Shown piece by piece: positions 9,319 to 20,940 of a stretch of 64,000 nucleotides of DNA. The translations under genes were made by a program, and so were the position numbers. Positions within the stretch are counted from its first letter, which is position 1. Each line of letters begins with the position of its first letter. This stretch comes from Hippophae tibetana (lineage: Eukaryota > Streptophyta > Magnoliopsida > Rosales > Elaeagnaceae). The notes below the pieces were generated by a model. That model was not told where the DNA came from. It made no database searches and saw only the letters and a program-made list of their open reading frames with translations. The stretch lies in contig CM072808.1 in NCBI GenBank assembly GCA_037013495.1, positions 14,361,319 to 14,425,318 of the forward strand. Reading direction: 5' to 3'.

Positions 9319-11907
9319 GAAGCTGAATTGGGTAGACCTGTTACCCGAATGGAATTGTACATAGAAACAAAGACTCCCAAAACGAAGAATGCAAGACCGA
9401 TGAGTCAACGAGGAGAAGAACAATTAAATAAGTTGGTTAGTAATTTTGTTTGATAAAAAGTCTGACTGATACTTAATAATTGATGTAATAATGAATGATA
9501 TGTTTGTGTGCTTTGTTATTTGTAGAGAGCTGTTCAAGAAAAACTATACAGGGGTGAAATAATCGAAGAGCATGGGAGAGATGCTTTATATCATGCAATC
9601 GGACGCGATCATCCTGGTCGTGTTAGGGGAGGTAGCCAATATGATGGTGCTTTGGAGTATTTTAAAATTCCAAAACATAAGCCTCAGACGGTAAGTAAGG
9701 AGAAATACACTAAAATTGAAGAAGAATTCAACTCCTTTAAGGCCTCCGTGATGAGTGAGATTGCCACTCTAAAAGAACATCAATCACAACAATTGTCAGC
9801 CATGGCATCATGCTACAACCAGGGCATGCCATATTGGCCAAGCATGCAACCATCCATGCCAGGCATACCACCTTCCATTCCAGGCATGCCACAATCCATG
9901 CCAAGCATGCCACCATCCATGCCAGGCATGCCACCATCCATGCCAGGCATGCCATCCACCCAATCTCATTATGCTCAAACTACATCCAGTATGGGATATA
10001 GCCATCCTATTGGTCCTCATTATATGTCAGGAATGCACATGCAATCAAGTAGTGGTTCATTTTCTCCAATGCAATCTGTACATTCTTACCATAAATCAAG
10101 CCAAGATGAACATATTGGTGAGAATGTACATCCAATAGCTACCCCATATGAGAGTCCTCCTCTATTTGATGAATCATATGTGGTAAGATTTTAATTTTTA
10201 AATTCTTATTATATGTTTTATTTTTTATATATAACACTTAAATTTTTTACAGAATATGAAATGTTTGTTGAAACATCCTTCGTCAACGGACTATGTTGCT
10301 ATTGGAACGGTACAACAATTGAGTGATGATCGGATGATTCATAATCAATATTTGCCTAATCATTGGCGAATAGTAATTGATCAATCATTGTTTCATGATT
10401 GTCCACTACCTGTGCCTTCTGATGCTACCACAGTCCAAGAGGCGGTTGGACAGTATGTGGCTTGGCCGTCGATTCAAGTTGTTCTAAATTTTGACATGGT
10501 ACTATTTTTTAACTTAAAAAATAACACTTGTTTACTACTATTATTTAATGTGATCTTATATTGTTACTAAAAATACATATATGATACTTTTTTGGTAGTC
10601 TATTATACCAGAACTCTTAAATGCATCACATTTAAGAGATACCAAGCAAGTATCTCGTGCTAAATCTATGACTAGTGGTCAATCCTCGTGCACCAAGTCA
10701 TTCAAGAAGAAGCCTTGGAAAAAGTATAGTCATACTTATGCGTTACAATTCAGTAGAAATCTTGGCAGTTTGATGACTATTGTTGGGAGGGCATCTAGCA
10801 TAAATGATGGATGGACTGTGCCACTTCCTATTGAAATTTCTGGTGTAGACATCGGCCAAACTTATATATCGATCGAGTGCTTGTTGCAAATATTTGAATA
10901 TCAAATGATCGATTTAAGTATAATTCAAGTGTGGACAAGGTGAGTCCTCAATCTAGTTAGTTTTCTTTTATTTATGCAGAACATTATATTTATATTATCT
11001 AATTATATATATACATATATAGGGCTTGCTATTATCGACTTCAACATAATCACTCATCACATTTAGCAATGTTCTATGATTCTTCATATGTTAATCAATA
11101 TCAAGAGAAGGATGTTAGCATCAGAGCTAAACAATTATGTGATAGAGCATTAACGCTTAGCAGAAATCAAAAGTTGATAATCCCTTGGCCATTAAGGTTT
11201 GAACAAGGCCAAGATCATTGGATGTTGGTAATCATTGATATGTTCAATAATCATGCTTGGTACTGTGACTCAGCTTCCATAGAACTGAGTAAAGATACAA
11301 AAGCAGTTGTTGAAATGTAAGAGTTATATTTAGTTACATATTAGTTTTTTCTATTATTTTTTGTAATATTTAATAAAAACTAATCGTTTTATATCTTGAC
11401 AGGGCATGGAAGTTATGGAACAAGTCTAGGGGCATTGTCCTTAAAAAATCTCATAAGCTTATATGGACAAAAGTTATGGTATGTACAATTCAATATTAAT
11501 AATTTTATTAATTTTACAATTAAATAATAAGGATGTTCGAATATGAAAATTCATGTATACATGCACTTTTTTTTGTAGGTTCCACAACAAAATAATGGAG
11601 TCATGTGTGGTTATTATGTCATGAAGTTTATGAGTGAAATCATCACAAATATCAAAATTCCAATTGATGATGTGGTAATATATTTTACCCATATACATAC
11701 AAGTTTTAACATATTTGAGTTTGTTTTTGTAAATTAATGAAATCATATTCTTATTTTGATTTTGAATACATGTAGTTCTTCAGTTGGAACAAGACGGGTT
11801 ACGACCAGCAAATTTTTGATGATTTACGAGAGGAATGGGTAGAACACATGGTTCAAATTATATCATCGCAAGAAGAATCAGAAGAAGATTCTGATGATCT
11901 TGAATAG
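9319..11907 (+). CDS. Transposase_24 / Ulp1-like cysteine protease gene of CACTA-1, 8 exons
   Basis: Eight exons fit one continuous frame with GT-AG borders: 9319-9435, 9526-10182, 10253-10498, 10599-10939, 11023-11316, 11403-11478, 11579-11674 and 11776-11907 (stop TAG). They total 1,959 nt, or 652 residues without a stop. Residues 1-85 resemble Transposase_24 ('[15 protein letters not shown]', 'HPGRVRGG'). A charged, possibly coiled-coil segment lies near 94-133, and a Met/Pro-rich 7-residue repeat (MPPSMPG) near 144-184. The C-terminal part is a C48 (Ulp1/SENP) peptidase: His519 in DHW, Asp536 in YCDS, Gln581 and Cys587 in QNNGVMCG, with normal spacing. Such domains are known from plant CACTA elements and MULEs; the substrate is unknown. 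The true 5' start is not visible: exon 1 follows a splice acceptor, the first in-frame ATG is 9,349, and upstream exons may be deleted. Expression is unproven. Confidence 0.82.
9838..9960 (+). repeat. 21-bp coding minisatellite (MPPSMPG heptapeptide)
   Basis: About five or six imperfect copies of a 21-bp unit of the type 'CCATCCATGCCAGGCATGCC' plus one base, in frame in exon 2 of the Ulp1 gene. They encode repeats of M-P-P-S-M-P-G with Ile/Gln/Ser variants. Antisense open frames across this block are shadows. Confidence 0.85.
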
Positions 11908-12020
11908 CATATGACAACATAACAGTAAATTTTTTAATGATTTGGCCTTCTATATCTATTCTTGTGTCTGAAATCACTTGGTTGATGATGATTAATCATA
12001 TATATGCTCATGTATTTAGG

Positions 12021-12335
12021 GGAATGCATTGTTTATAAATATGAATTTATCTGGAATCTCTGCTAGTATTTTTAATGATATATAATGAGTTCTAAATGTA
12101 CAAATCAGGTGTACGTATGTCGGTCCGATTTGTTTCTTGGTTTGTATGAGTTTTGGTGCATATGAACGTGTTCCATATGTTTAAGGGCGCCAAAACTCAC
12201 ACAAGCTTACCCAAGAAATCGAAGTTACATGCAATTGATTTCATATTTAGAGTTCATTATATATAGCATTAAAAAATAGTAGTAGAGATTCTAGATAACT
12301 TCATATATAGACAAATGATTAATAATGCTAATATG
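12021..12335. repeat. Long imperfect fold-back (hairpin) in the CACTA-1 3' region
   Basis: The left arm, about 12,031-12,168, pairs with the right arm, about 12,171-12,329. Examples: 'TTATCTGGAATCTCTGCTAG' pairs with the complement of 'AGTAGAGATTCTAGATAAC'; 'ATATAATGAGTTCTAAATG' with that of 'CATATTTAGAGTTCATTATA'; and 'ATGAGTTTTGGTGC' with that of 'GCGCCAAAACTCA'. The arms are about 140-150 bp with mismatches and small indels, and the apex is near 12,169. CACTA-3 keeps the right arm at 44,893-45,035 but not the left. Confidence 0.8.
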
Positions 12336-12740
12336 AGTTCATCGAATGTCGTTGTACGTGCTAATCTCAATAATGATTTAATTTCTTCATTCGTACGTAT
12401 GAAGTTTATACTACTTTTTTGATGTATGTTTTACGTGCTCATGTATGTAGGAGAATATTTGTTATATGGATCAGCCTTTTTTCCCATAATGCTTGTGAAG
12501 GCCAATCAAGATTCTACGCCAACCAAGCTTACTCGATGGCATAATTTGACGACATTATTTTATTTGTAATTGAAGTTATTTATATGCATTATTTGATTAT
12601 GTAATAAATTTAATTATTAAGTCATTAAATATATTTATATTGTTAATTATTCAGTATTATTATTTATATTTTAGTGTTTTTATGTTATTTATATATACTA
12701 TTATACGAAAAATAAAATTAAAAATTAATACAAATAAAAT

Positions 12741-13025
12741 GTAGAGTCGGTTCATGCCGTGAACCGACTCTACCTGTAAAGTCGGTTCATGGCATGAACC
12801 GACGCTACACGTAGAGTCGGTTCACGCCATGAACCGACGCTACACGTAGAGTCGGTTCACGCCATGAACCGACGCTACACGTAGAGTCGGTTCACGCCAT
12901 GAACCGACGCTACACGTAGAGTCGGTTCATGCCATGAACCGACTTTACAATTTAAGTCTCTGAATTTAAAGTCGGTTCATACAACCGACTTTAAATTTGT
13001 TTAAAGTCGGTTAAAAACCGACTTT
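12741..13025 (+). repeat. CACTA-1 right subterminal array, 35-bp units
   Basis: Tandem units of about 35 bp, each pairing GTCGGTTCACGCCATGAACC with GAC and then GCTACACGTAGA. The core GTCGGTT...AACCGAC is shared with the left array, but unit length and spacer differ. The array ends in 'GTCGGTTAAAAACCGAC' close to the right TIR. Confidence 0.9.
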
Positions 13026-13047
13026 TATACCCCTTATTGTAGTAGTG

Positions 13048-13290
13048 ACATGTTAGTAAATTGAGGGATGAAAGATTCCTAATTTGTTTTCTTATCTATC
13101 TTCATAGTTGTTGAGTATTGTGATTTAAAATTTGTTATCATTCATTTTTTAGTTTTTATAATTTTCTATTGTTCAAATAGTATTCATAATAATTATATTG
13201 GTAATCGATTATAAGTTATACAACTCCTTGTGAGATTGATATCCGTACTTAGGTACATTATATTACTTACATGACCTGTATACTTACAAA
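13048..13290 (+). repeat. LTR, family A, right part after CACTA-1
   Basis: Continues the LTR interrupted at 6,166. The flanks joined without one ACA read 'TTTCACACATGTTAGTAAAT', which aligns with uninterrupted family A LTRs ('GATTCACATGTTTAGAAAAT' near 46,809 and 47,474). The inner end lies near 13,290; no clear primer binding site follows. Confidence 0.75.
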
Positions 13291-13299
13291 TTTATCATG

Positions 13300-14600
13300 T
13301 TGATCATCTTGTAATCTAAGGCTTAGATTAGGTTGGTGTATGGGAATATTTAGTTTTATTCACACCCTAAGCATACTTTATCATTCATGTGCAATTAAAC
13401 ATTTCTTCATCTTTTAGTGCACCTTCTTTCGCTTTTCCCATCCTTTTCACATTCATATCTTTTTTTTAGTTATACCTAACACCCCAAAACTTATTCTTTT
13501 TCTCTTTTTCTTGTTCATTTTAACTTTATTGTGTTTATTATGGATGTTGGCCTCTACTTATATAAGGTGTATCCCAAGTCATTTCATCTATGCAAAATGG
13601 ATGGAACTTACCATCATTTACACAAATTTTCTAGAAATAATCATATCAAGTATCAATTAATGACATTGGACAAAAATAATTAAAACAATTCCACAAAAAC
13701 TACTAAGAATACAACTCTATTAATACATGCATCTTAAAGCTCATATACTAGCCTTTTTATCATAGTTAAAGAAATAAATTCTATCATAGGGTTCATATCA
13801 TATTTATCGTCCACATATGTGATGATTTCTAGGTTATTCACTAGTTTATACTCATATATAAACTTCAATAAAGAAAATGAAGCCATGTCCCCCATATTTG
13901 ATTGCAAATTGTCCTCAATGTGTAAAATAATAAATATAAGTAAAAGATATGGGGAAAAAACTCCTTCGACATTGAGATGTTGGTCTTTATCCTCAAATAT
14001 GTTCATGTTCTTTTCATGTCCCTCTACACTTTATTCACAAACAAAAATAAAATAACATAAGTATTAAAAGTAAATTGGATTACCCTTTGCAAGCATCATA
14101 TTTAATATCCTTGACTAGACACTCTAACTTTTTCAAGGATCATTTGAATAAACCAATGAGATTTCTCTCTTGTGAAAGTTTCCCATATAAGGTTTTAGCC
14201 TCTCACCATTCACTATAAACTTGGTATTTGTTTTAGTGTCTACACCTCTAAAACTTATTGTTGAAATATCTTTGTGGCAAAAAAATGGTCTTGACCACAA
14301 TTTAAACTTACTTAGAAATAACTTCAATTGCAAGTAATATAGTAAGATTTGTTCTCCTTCTTCAAAAGACCAAGGCTATAAGTTTTTTTCATGCTACCTT
14401 TCGGTTTTCGCCTTATATATTCATGCACTCTCGTAGGCTTTCCATCTAAGTTCATCAAGCTTATTGAGTTGTAAAATTTAGCGTTTTTTTTTATACATTT
14501 TGTACTTACATTTAACTTCTTAATGTACCATAAGGCTCTATGCTCTAACTCCACTATTAAGTGACAATATTTTTCAAACAAAAAATGATATAGAGACATG
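13300..14600 (-). pseudogene. Athila integrase C-terminus and 3' UTR, minus-strand fragment
   Basis: The minus strand from 14,600 encodes 'VELEHRALWYIKKLNV', 'VHEYIRRKPKGSMKK' and then 'KFIVNGERLKPYMGNFHKRE', which match the integrase C-terminal tail of Athila pol (normally '...VNGHRLKPYL'). Frames shift between these blocks. From about 14,100 to 13,330 the sequence resembles the 3' UTR of the Athila copies (for instance the PPT-like 'AATAAGTTTTGGGGTGTTAG' read on the minus strand near 13,490). The right side ends where a family B LTR starts at 14,602. It is a truncated element with no flanking LTR in the same orientation. Confidence 0.65.
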
Positions 14601-14601
14601 T

Positions 14602-16029
14602 TGATAACTCTATATTTTAGAGTTATTTTTGTCCATTTTATTAATTATAATTGCTATGTTTTTATTTTTTTTAGTTAATTTTAATTAATTAAATTAATAT
14701 TTACTATTAGTTTTTTAATAAATATATTTTTAAGAAAATTAATGAATTTGAATTAAAAAAAAGGACTTAATTACAATTAATAATAGCTAAAAATATAATT
14801 TTAATTAAAAGTGGGTGAAATTGAAAATAACAAAAGATTAGAAGTTAATTTGAATTAAATTTGAGGGTTAAAATGCAATTAAGGAAATTTAGTTTTATTT
14901 TTTGCACAGGAAAAGGACCACATGCTCCATTATCCACTTCGCGCCACATACCGTTAGATCATCCAATCAACGATCAAGATCAGGCACGTGGAATCCAGAT
15001 GCAACAAAAGTGAGTGGACCTGGTTTCCTGGATGGCACGCTGCTCGGCACTAAGTGGGGCCCATCTATCGCACATGCTAGCGTATAGGGTGGGACCCACG
15101 TGTCTACGAAAATAAATTATCCAATATGATGCGGTCTAGATAAACATCGTGCGCCCTGTCATTCGAGTGAATCAGAAATTTCCACGTGTCTCGAATATTC
15201 TTTCAACAAATCAGAAGATGACATATGGCATGTGTTGGTTAAAATAAAAACACGGAAATGGCACACGTTTCCAGTCGTGTCTGCGTCCCCCATGTGTCTG
15301 GAAGGCAATTCTCCCATGTGACGCGATCCTTATGCGCTCGTTCTTCACAGCTAATGAAGGTTGCCATGTGTCTTGTTATTTCTTGAAGCTAATATGATGC
15401 TGACACGTGGCATGCATTTAAAGAAAAAAAATAAAACACAGAACGACACACTCTTCCACACATGTTTGCTTTTTGTTATTTTCCATGTATCTTTGTCCCC
15501 CACTATATGAAAAATAATTGTTTGGGGTGATATAATTGAGACGAGAGAGATAGAGTTAGGGAGTTTTTCATTTTTCCATTTTCACTTCAATTTTTAGTTT
15601 CTTCTCTGCGTGTTCTCTAAAACACGCAGAAACTTTTCTTTAACATTTTTATGTTGTTATTTTCTTAGGAAATAGAGAGAAAGAAGACAACGAAGAAGAA
15701 GAAAAGGGAAGAAATTTATTTTTCATTGACGAATCGTGAAAGAGTTTCTCCTGATCTTTTTCTTTTAAATTTTATTTTTCTAAAATGTCTAATTAATGTT
15801 GTATTGTAATTTTAATTTCTACTATGAACTAATTTATTTGTTCTAGGGTTGTAGTGTAACTTAAATTATGAAACTTGAATTAATTATTTTTGAATGATTT
15901 ATGGAACTGTTTTAAGTTGTTTATTTTATCTATGCTTAATGCTTTTAATTATTGAAAGATTAATTAATTGATTTGTGACACTTAAATAAACTTGTAAAAT
16001 GCATTTTTGTGAGTTTCTCGTGATAAAAT

Positions 16030-16082
<53 letters not shown>

Positions 16083-16165
16083 GATAGGAATATACCTTTA
16101 TTGTACATGTAACTATTTGAGAACTTAGAACTTAATAAATCTAGTTAAATTTAATTCACACATCA
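14602..16165 (+). repeat. LTR family B, 5' portion (truncated)
   Basis: Starts TGATAACTCTAT and is homologous to the solo LTR at 55,152 along most of its length: AT-rich start, GC-richer block with CACGTG-type motifs (14,910-15,420), 'ACACGCAGAA' near 15,625, and 'GGATAGGAATATACC' near 16,083. Homology stops near 16,165, where a family A LTR on the minus strand begins. It is about 1.56 kb against about 2.0 kb for a full copy. Confidence 0.7.
16033..16078. repeat. (AT)23 microsatellite
   Basis: A perfect AT dinucleotide run inside the truncated family B LTR. The solo LTR at 55,152 has no run at the equivalent place, so it expanded in this copy. Confidence 0.9.
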
Positions 16166-17123
16166 ATTATGATCACTTTTATCAAGCCACACATTCATGA
16201 ATTGTACTTTCATACTATTTCAATTCATATTATAATAATTATATGGCTAATTCAAAGGCCTACTTTTTCAATCAAGGGCATGAATGTTAAATCATATAAT
16301 TATTGGCCAAATATTTCAAGCATTAAGATCAAAATTATTAAATTAATTATTAATAGAGAAAATCTTTCAACTAAATAAAAATCAATCATATGGCTTTATG
16401 GCTAGGTTCATCAAGAACTTAGCCACTCATTGTTCTAAAAATCATAATTAAAATATATGTGTGTGCATATGAATTACAAGAAAGCTGAAGAAAAAGATGT
16501 AAATCTAAATTTGATGAAGAATCTAACTCCTTCTATAATCTTTTTTCTTATTGCTAGCTATGTAATTGTCTCCTTGATTTGCTTTACTTGATCTCTCTTT
16601 GTGGCATTGATATCTCTATGGTATCTCTTGTAAATTTTAAATTATGTGTTGCTTATGGCTTCCTTGTAGTCTTTTAAATATTCAAAAATTGGTCCTAATT
16701 AGATTAAGATTCATATTAGCTTTGATCCAAGGTCTCAAATTGAAAGTTAGAAATAAAACTTGGCTTGACTAGTCAAAATTTGCTTCACTTGATTGATCAA
16801 GATTCTTTTCAATCTATCTAGCAATGATATCATTTCAATTGGAGATCATTTATTGAATACAATCAAAGCACGATTGATATAAAAACACTCTATCAATACA
16901 TACTCTTGTCGATCAATCTTACTCTAGTTTTCATGTTTTGAGATGTAACTCTCCTATATTCTTGATTGATTGATAGACCCCTAATGACCCTAAATTGTCC
17001 GAATTTTGCCTATTTTGGCTCTGTTTTTTCTCATTTTACCTTATTGCCATATTGGAAAATGAGATAGATGTTTTGAAGAATATTCAACTCAAAATAAGTA
17101 GCTCTAGTTCTATAGAGTTATCA
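16166..17123 (-). repeat. LTR family A (U3 variant 2), minus strand, truncated
   Basis: The minus-strand start TGATAACTCTATAGAAC at 17,123 directly follows the PPT 'GATTTAAGTTTGAGAGTGT' (17,141-17,124, minus). The U3 has the TTGATCGA-like cluster (16,760-16,980). 'AGATTCATATTAGCTTTGAT' near 16,702 is the reverse complement of the U3 near 5,440-5,470. The inner R-U5 part is truncated against the family B LTR. Confidence 0.6.
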
Positions 17124-17950
17124 ACACTCTCAAACTTAAATCTTTGTTTGTTCTCAAGTAATGACAAAGTAAAATAAAATAACTACTAAATGCTAAAACA
17201 ATCTAGGAAGCATATTCATAAACATATCTCATTCAATGGATGCATGTTCGATAGGAATTTATTCCCCCTCAAAGACTGTACATTTTTATGATTCCTAGGT
17301 TTATATGGACATTAATCAACATTCCATTAACATATGGGTATGCAAGGATTTTAACAAAATAATCTCTATGTGTGTGACTTACAAATGTTGTCATCCAAAG
17401 CACTTACGAGGTAATGTTTTGTAAGCATGTCTTAGAAAAGGCTAGAACAAGTTTCATATGTCTATCTTTCACATCCCTTTTCACTTATATCGGTTATACA
17501 TTTAGCTAGAGATAAAAAGGACTATGCATGTTTATAATATGAGGCATACATGAGGATAGATAAATGCTTTTTAAGGCATTAACCCACACTTCTTTTCATT
17601 TCATCATGAAATTGAGCTTTTCTGTAATAACTTATGGCCTTTCTTTTCTCTTTATTTTTAGCTCCAATGCCCCAAACTTTTTTTAAGTTTATTCTTTTTT
17701 TCAAAGGGTTTTATGGTATTGAGAGTTTACCTTGGCACTTAATTGCTCACTCTAAAGCCTAAAGCATTTCTCTAACTAAATTCTATTTATGATTTCATCT
17801 CAAGGTTTGACCAAATAGATTCTAAAATACGGTAGATTTTTTCTTATGACATTACACATACCGAGTATTTTCCCATTAATTACATCAAACAATCAATCAT
17901 ATAGCTTTTTGCTACTATATCGCGTTTGGATCAAAACTACAAAATTGATC
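17124..17950 (-). other. 3' UTR of a minus-strand Athila-like element, with PPT
   Basis: No gene. It begins with the PPT at 17,124-17,141 (minus) and contains another 'AAGTTTGGGGCATTGGAGC'-like block near 17,665 on the minus strand, typical of the 3' UTR of these elements. Coding sequence is not recognisable. Confidence 0.5.
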
Positions 17951-18049
17951 ATATCAAAAACTAGAGCTATACAGATAAAAAAAATAAGACTTGGCATTAG
18001 AATTATTGTAGTGACATAATGTCCAAATTTTGACACACCCTAAAAGGAT

Positions 18050-19530
18050 AATTCAAAAGTGAATCATTACTTTTACCGAAAAAAGTGTCATTGGTAGTAT
18101 AGTTGAAGTAAGGGTTGTACCTGTAGATTATTGGTAAAAATTTTACTTCTAGTTACTAGTTTATTGGGGATTAATTTAAGTTAGCAATGAGCTTTTTGGT
18201 TGATTGTCAAAAAAGATAAAAATTACATATAAGTAAAGACAATAGTGAAAACCCAATTTTTGGGAGAAAATAGTGAGAGATGTGTGATTATGTAACTATC
18301 ATTACTACTAGCTTACATGTTAATTAAATATGACATGAAATCAAATTAGTTTCTCAGATCTTAAATCAAATTTATAAGTTAAAATCCTTAACTTTAGCTT
18401 TATAAATTTTATAATGCTTAAGAATTCCTACCTTTTCTTTTGGTGTAATTGATCAATAATTCAATTATCAATCAATCTAAATCCTTTACAACCTAGAATT
18501 ATGGATATTAGATTTAATTTATTTATTGCATTATGATCTAAAAAGGTAATAACTAAACTAGTCAAGATTTAATATGTTGATAATACTTAACTTAAGTATT
18601 CAATCTAATTGTAACTAAAATTCACAACTTGCCACATTAATCATAAAAATTAGCAATTATATATCAAACTCATGATTTAACAATAAAAACTTACATATAA
18701 TAAACTGTTGATCATCCTAATTCACAACATGTAAGATTTTTTGCATTCAAGCATAGAATTAAACACATCAAAAATTCAATAATTGAAATTATAATAATTC
18801 ATGACATTAAATTAATTAAATCATAGTATAAGATATGAAAATTGTACACAATCACGTTAAATATTTAGCTAGCCATGGAGTTCCCAAAGTCAAATAAAAA
18901 AAATAGAGTAAAAAGAAAAATCTAATTCTTCCTAAATTATTGGAGCCAAAGGAATCAAAAATAACAATCTTCAACTTCTTCTTCAATCTTTTTCCAAGAA
19001 TCTTCAAGAATGGCACAAAGATGATTTTTTTCTCAATTTTTTCTCATTTTTTTTTCGGTATTTCTAGTGATATCTTGATTTAATGGGGTGTTATTTAGGT
19101 ATTTTTATGGAAAAAAAAATTAAGTTCTTATACTCTGATTAAATTGGGACCATTGGATGATGAAAAAAGTGATGCATATCCGCTATGCCATGCGTAGTAA
19201 AGAAAGAAAAGTTTTTCAAAATGAAAAAACATGTACACAGAGGTCATTGTAGCACACACACTTGACACGAACGATGTGGTGCAATGTGTAATAATGGTTT
19301 GGCTGGCATGTGGCATGTTGAGAGATAGAGCACGTTGATTTGGCAGGGTTTTCTAAGTTAATTCACCTGATGTAAAATATTTTAACGCACTAAAAAAATT
19401 CTAGAAAAATCTCAAATAATCTCAAATTTAAATTTCCTAATAAATGAAAAATACACAATTTTAGAACATTAAAACAATAAAAATTTTGTAAATGTAAAGG
19501 ACTGACCTCTTAAAATTATATATAAAATAT
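18050..19530 (-). repeat. LTR family C, minus strand
   Basis: On the minus strand it aligns with the plus-strand sequence at about 58,960-60,260: for example 'CCATGGCTAGCTAAATATTTAA' (about 18,875) against 59,640, and 'ATCATGAGTTTGATATATAATT' against 59,843. Borders are approximate and no target duplication was found. Confidence 0.6.
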
Positions 19531-20940
19531 CACTTACCAATGATATCATGCTTGCTTGTGGGCTTCTCTTGAAAAACAAAAATCCCTAGTGATTTAAGGC
19601 GTGCTTTTTTGTATTTTTGTTAAAGTTGTTCTATCAGCAAATACAAAATATACCTTATGAGTCCTTAACGTGCTTCTAAATATTTTTTCCCATCTGACCA
19701 TGTTCTTATGATGTTAAAGTTCTTTTACATAGTCCCATAAGAAAAAAAATTACTATTTTATTGATTATGGATTTAACCTTTTGAAATTGACTAGCTATGT
19801 CCTATAATGTTTATGTACCTACTTTTTAGTAAAAAAAAACAAGTATTCATTTTAGGTGTGGAAAGATGGGGTTGAAATTTTAACATTTGGTGAAGTATTA
19901 TAATTGCAACAATATTATTAACCCAAAAAATTTAGTTTTGATTTTTTTAAAAAAATAATCGAAAATTATACTTGTTTCTATATAATTTTCATATTTGTGA
20001 ATAGGGATCTTACTTTTTCTTGGTAACTAAACTTTTCATTTAGGATTAATGTTTTTTGGATCATTTTCTCAAAGAATTATTTTCTATGCAAAAATAAAAC
20101 ATCATACAAAAGAAGTTTTTGCTAATGATTTTTTAAGTATCTCCTGATTCTTTAATGCTATTCTCATGCATTATATTCAATATGGAGGAAAATCTATTTT
20201 GGCTTCAAAAGGTTTGTGATGAATAAATTAAAATATTACCTTTGACTAAGGCACCACATATTTAATGATTTTTAACAACATTAGTTAAATTTTGCAATAC
20301 ATAAGGGTACTTCCAAGGCGAGATACAATGTTTTTCCCCTGTCATCTTGACTCATGCCAAATTGGACGGCATGTGATAGTCAATAAGGCTAATAAAATAA
20401 TCCGTCGCAAGCCTAACATGAATGTTCAAGGTGGCTGTACTTCAATTTAAAAAGACTATAATATTATCTCTTGTTGAGCTAGCTGTACATAAGAAGAGAG
20501 AGGCTTCTTATTTAATTTGCTACAATGATGCATGCCCCCTAGGTTTTAATGGGTCGTCAAATCATTGTTCTTTGAAGAATAATCATAGAGAACACTGCTT
20601 TTTGTCCCAGCAATTTTTCATCCCGATTTGCCGGCTGTGTGTTGCTGATTTTCCAAATATAATTAATGAAAAGAGGAAATATACGCATAAAGCAGTGTAG
20701 CTTATACGGCCGGTAGGCAACATTTTCTAATCATAAATTAGTGATTACATAGAGTAACGCTATAGGTATGAAATTGTTATATTTATCAAATCACGTGTTA
20801 GCATTAGATTGCATTTAAAATTGGAAATGTGAAAATTAAAATAGTTATGATATCGCTTATTAAGAAATGATTAATTATATCATGTGCCTATTAAGCTAGT
20901 GGAGTAAGACTAATAATAATTTATTCATTTGTAAGCTATA
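19531..20940. other. Unassigned AT-rich sequence
   Basis: No gene, repeat or element structure is recognised. A 92-codon open frame (20,422-20,700, plus) resembles no family I know and has no visible promoter or splice context. It is most likely chance or old element sequence. Confidence 0.5.

Larger units (their letters stand above)
6167..13047 (+). mobile_element. CACTA-1, a CACTA (En/Spm) DNA transposon, 6,881 bp
   Basis: Terminal inverted repeats are CACTACTACAAAAAGGGGTA at the left and, reverse-complemented, CACTACTACAATAAGGGGTA at the right. The 3-bp target duplication ACA lies at 6,164-6,166 and 13,048-13,050. Subterminal arrays of AACCGAC/GTCGGTT sit inside both ends. The interior carries TNP2-derived sequence and an Ulp1-protease gene, both on the plus strand. 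The catalytic middle of TNP2 is missing, so the copy is probably non-autonomous. It sits in an Athila LTR whose uninterrupted paralogues show the empty site. Confidence 0.93.
3016..13290 (+). mobile_element. Plus-strand Athila derivative, truncated on the left, split by CACTA-1
   Basis: Contains, in order, the gag-protease linker and protease (3,020-3,660), a short linker joined directly to the integrase C-terminus (4,000-4,200), a 3' UTR (4,200-5,084) collinear with 51,290-51,961, and an LTR from 5,085. The LTR is interrupted at 6,166 by CACTA-1 and resumes at 13,051, ending at about 13,290. Gag, RT, RNase H and the integrase core are absent. The left end abuts the minus-strand LTR at 3,015. 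Confidence 0.75.

Noticed and set aside
9220..9319. Fusion of TNP2 and the Ulp1 gene by splicing 9,220 to 9,319
   Set aside because: The phases do not agree: that join leaves the Transposase_24 frame and ends after about 15 codons.
9737..10020. Trp/His-rich antisense frames
   Set aside because: They mirror the MPPSMPG-coding minisatellite of the Ulp1 gene.
20422..20700. 92-codon open frame as a possible host gene
   Set aside because: No recognised family, no clear promoter or splice sites, and one frame of this size is expected by chance in 64 kb.
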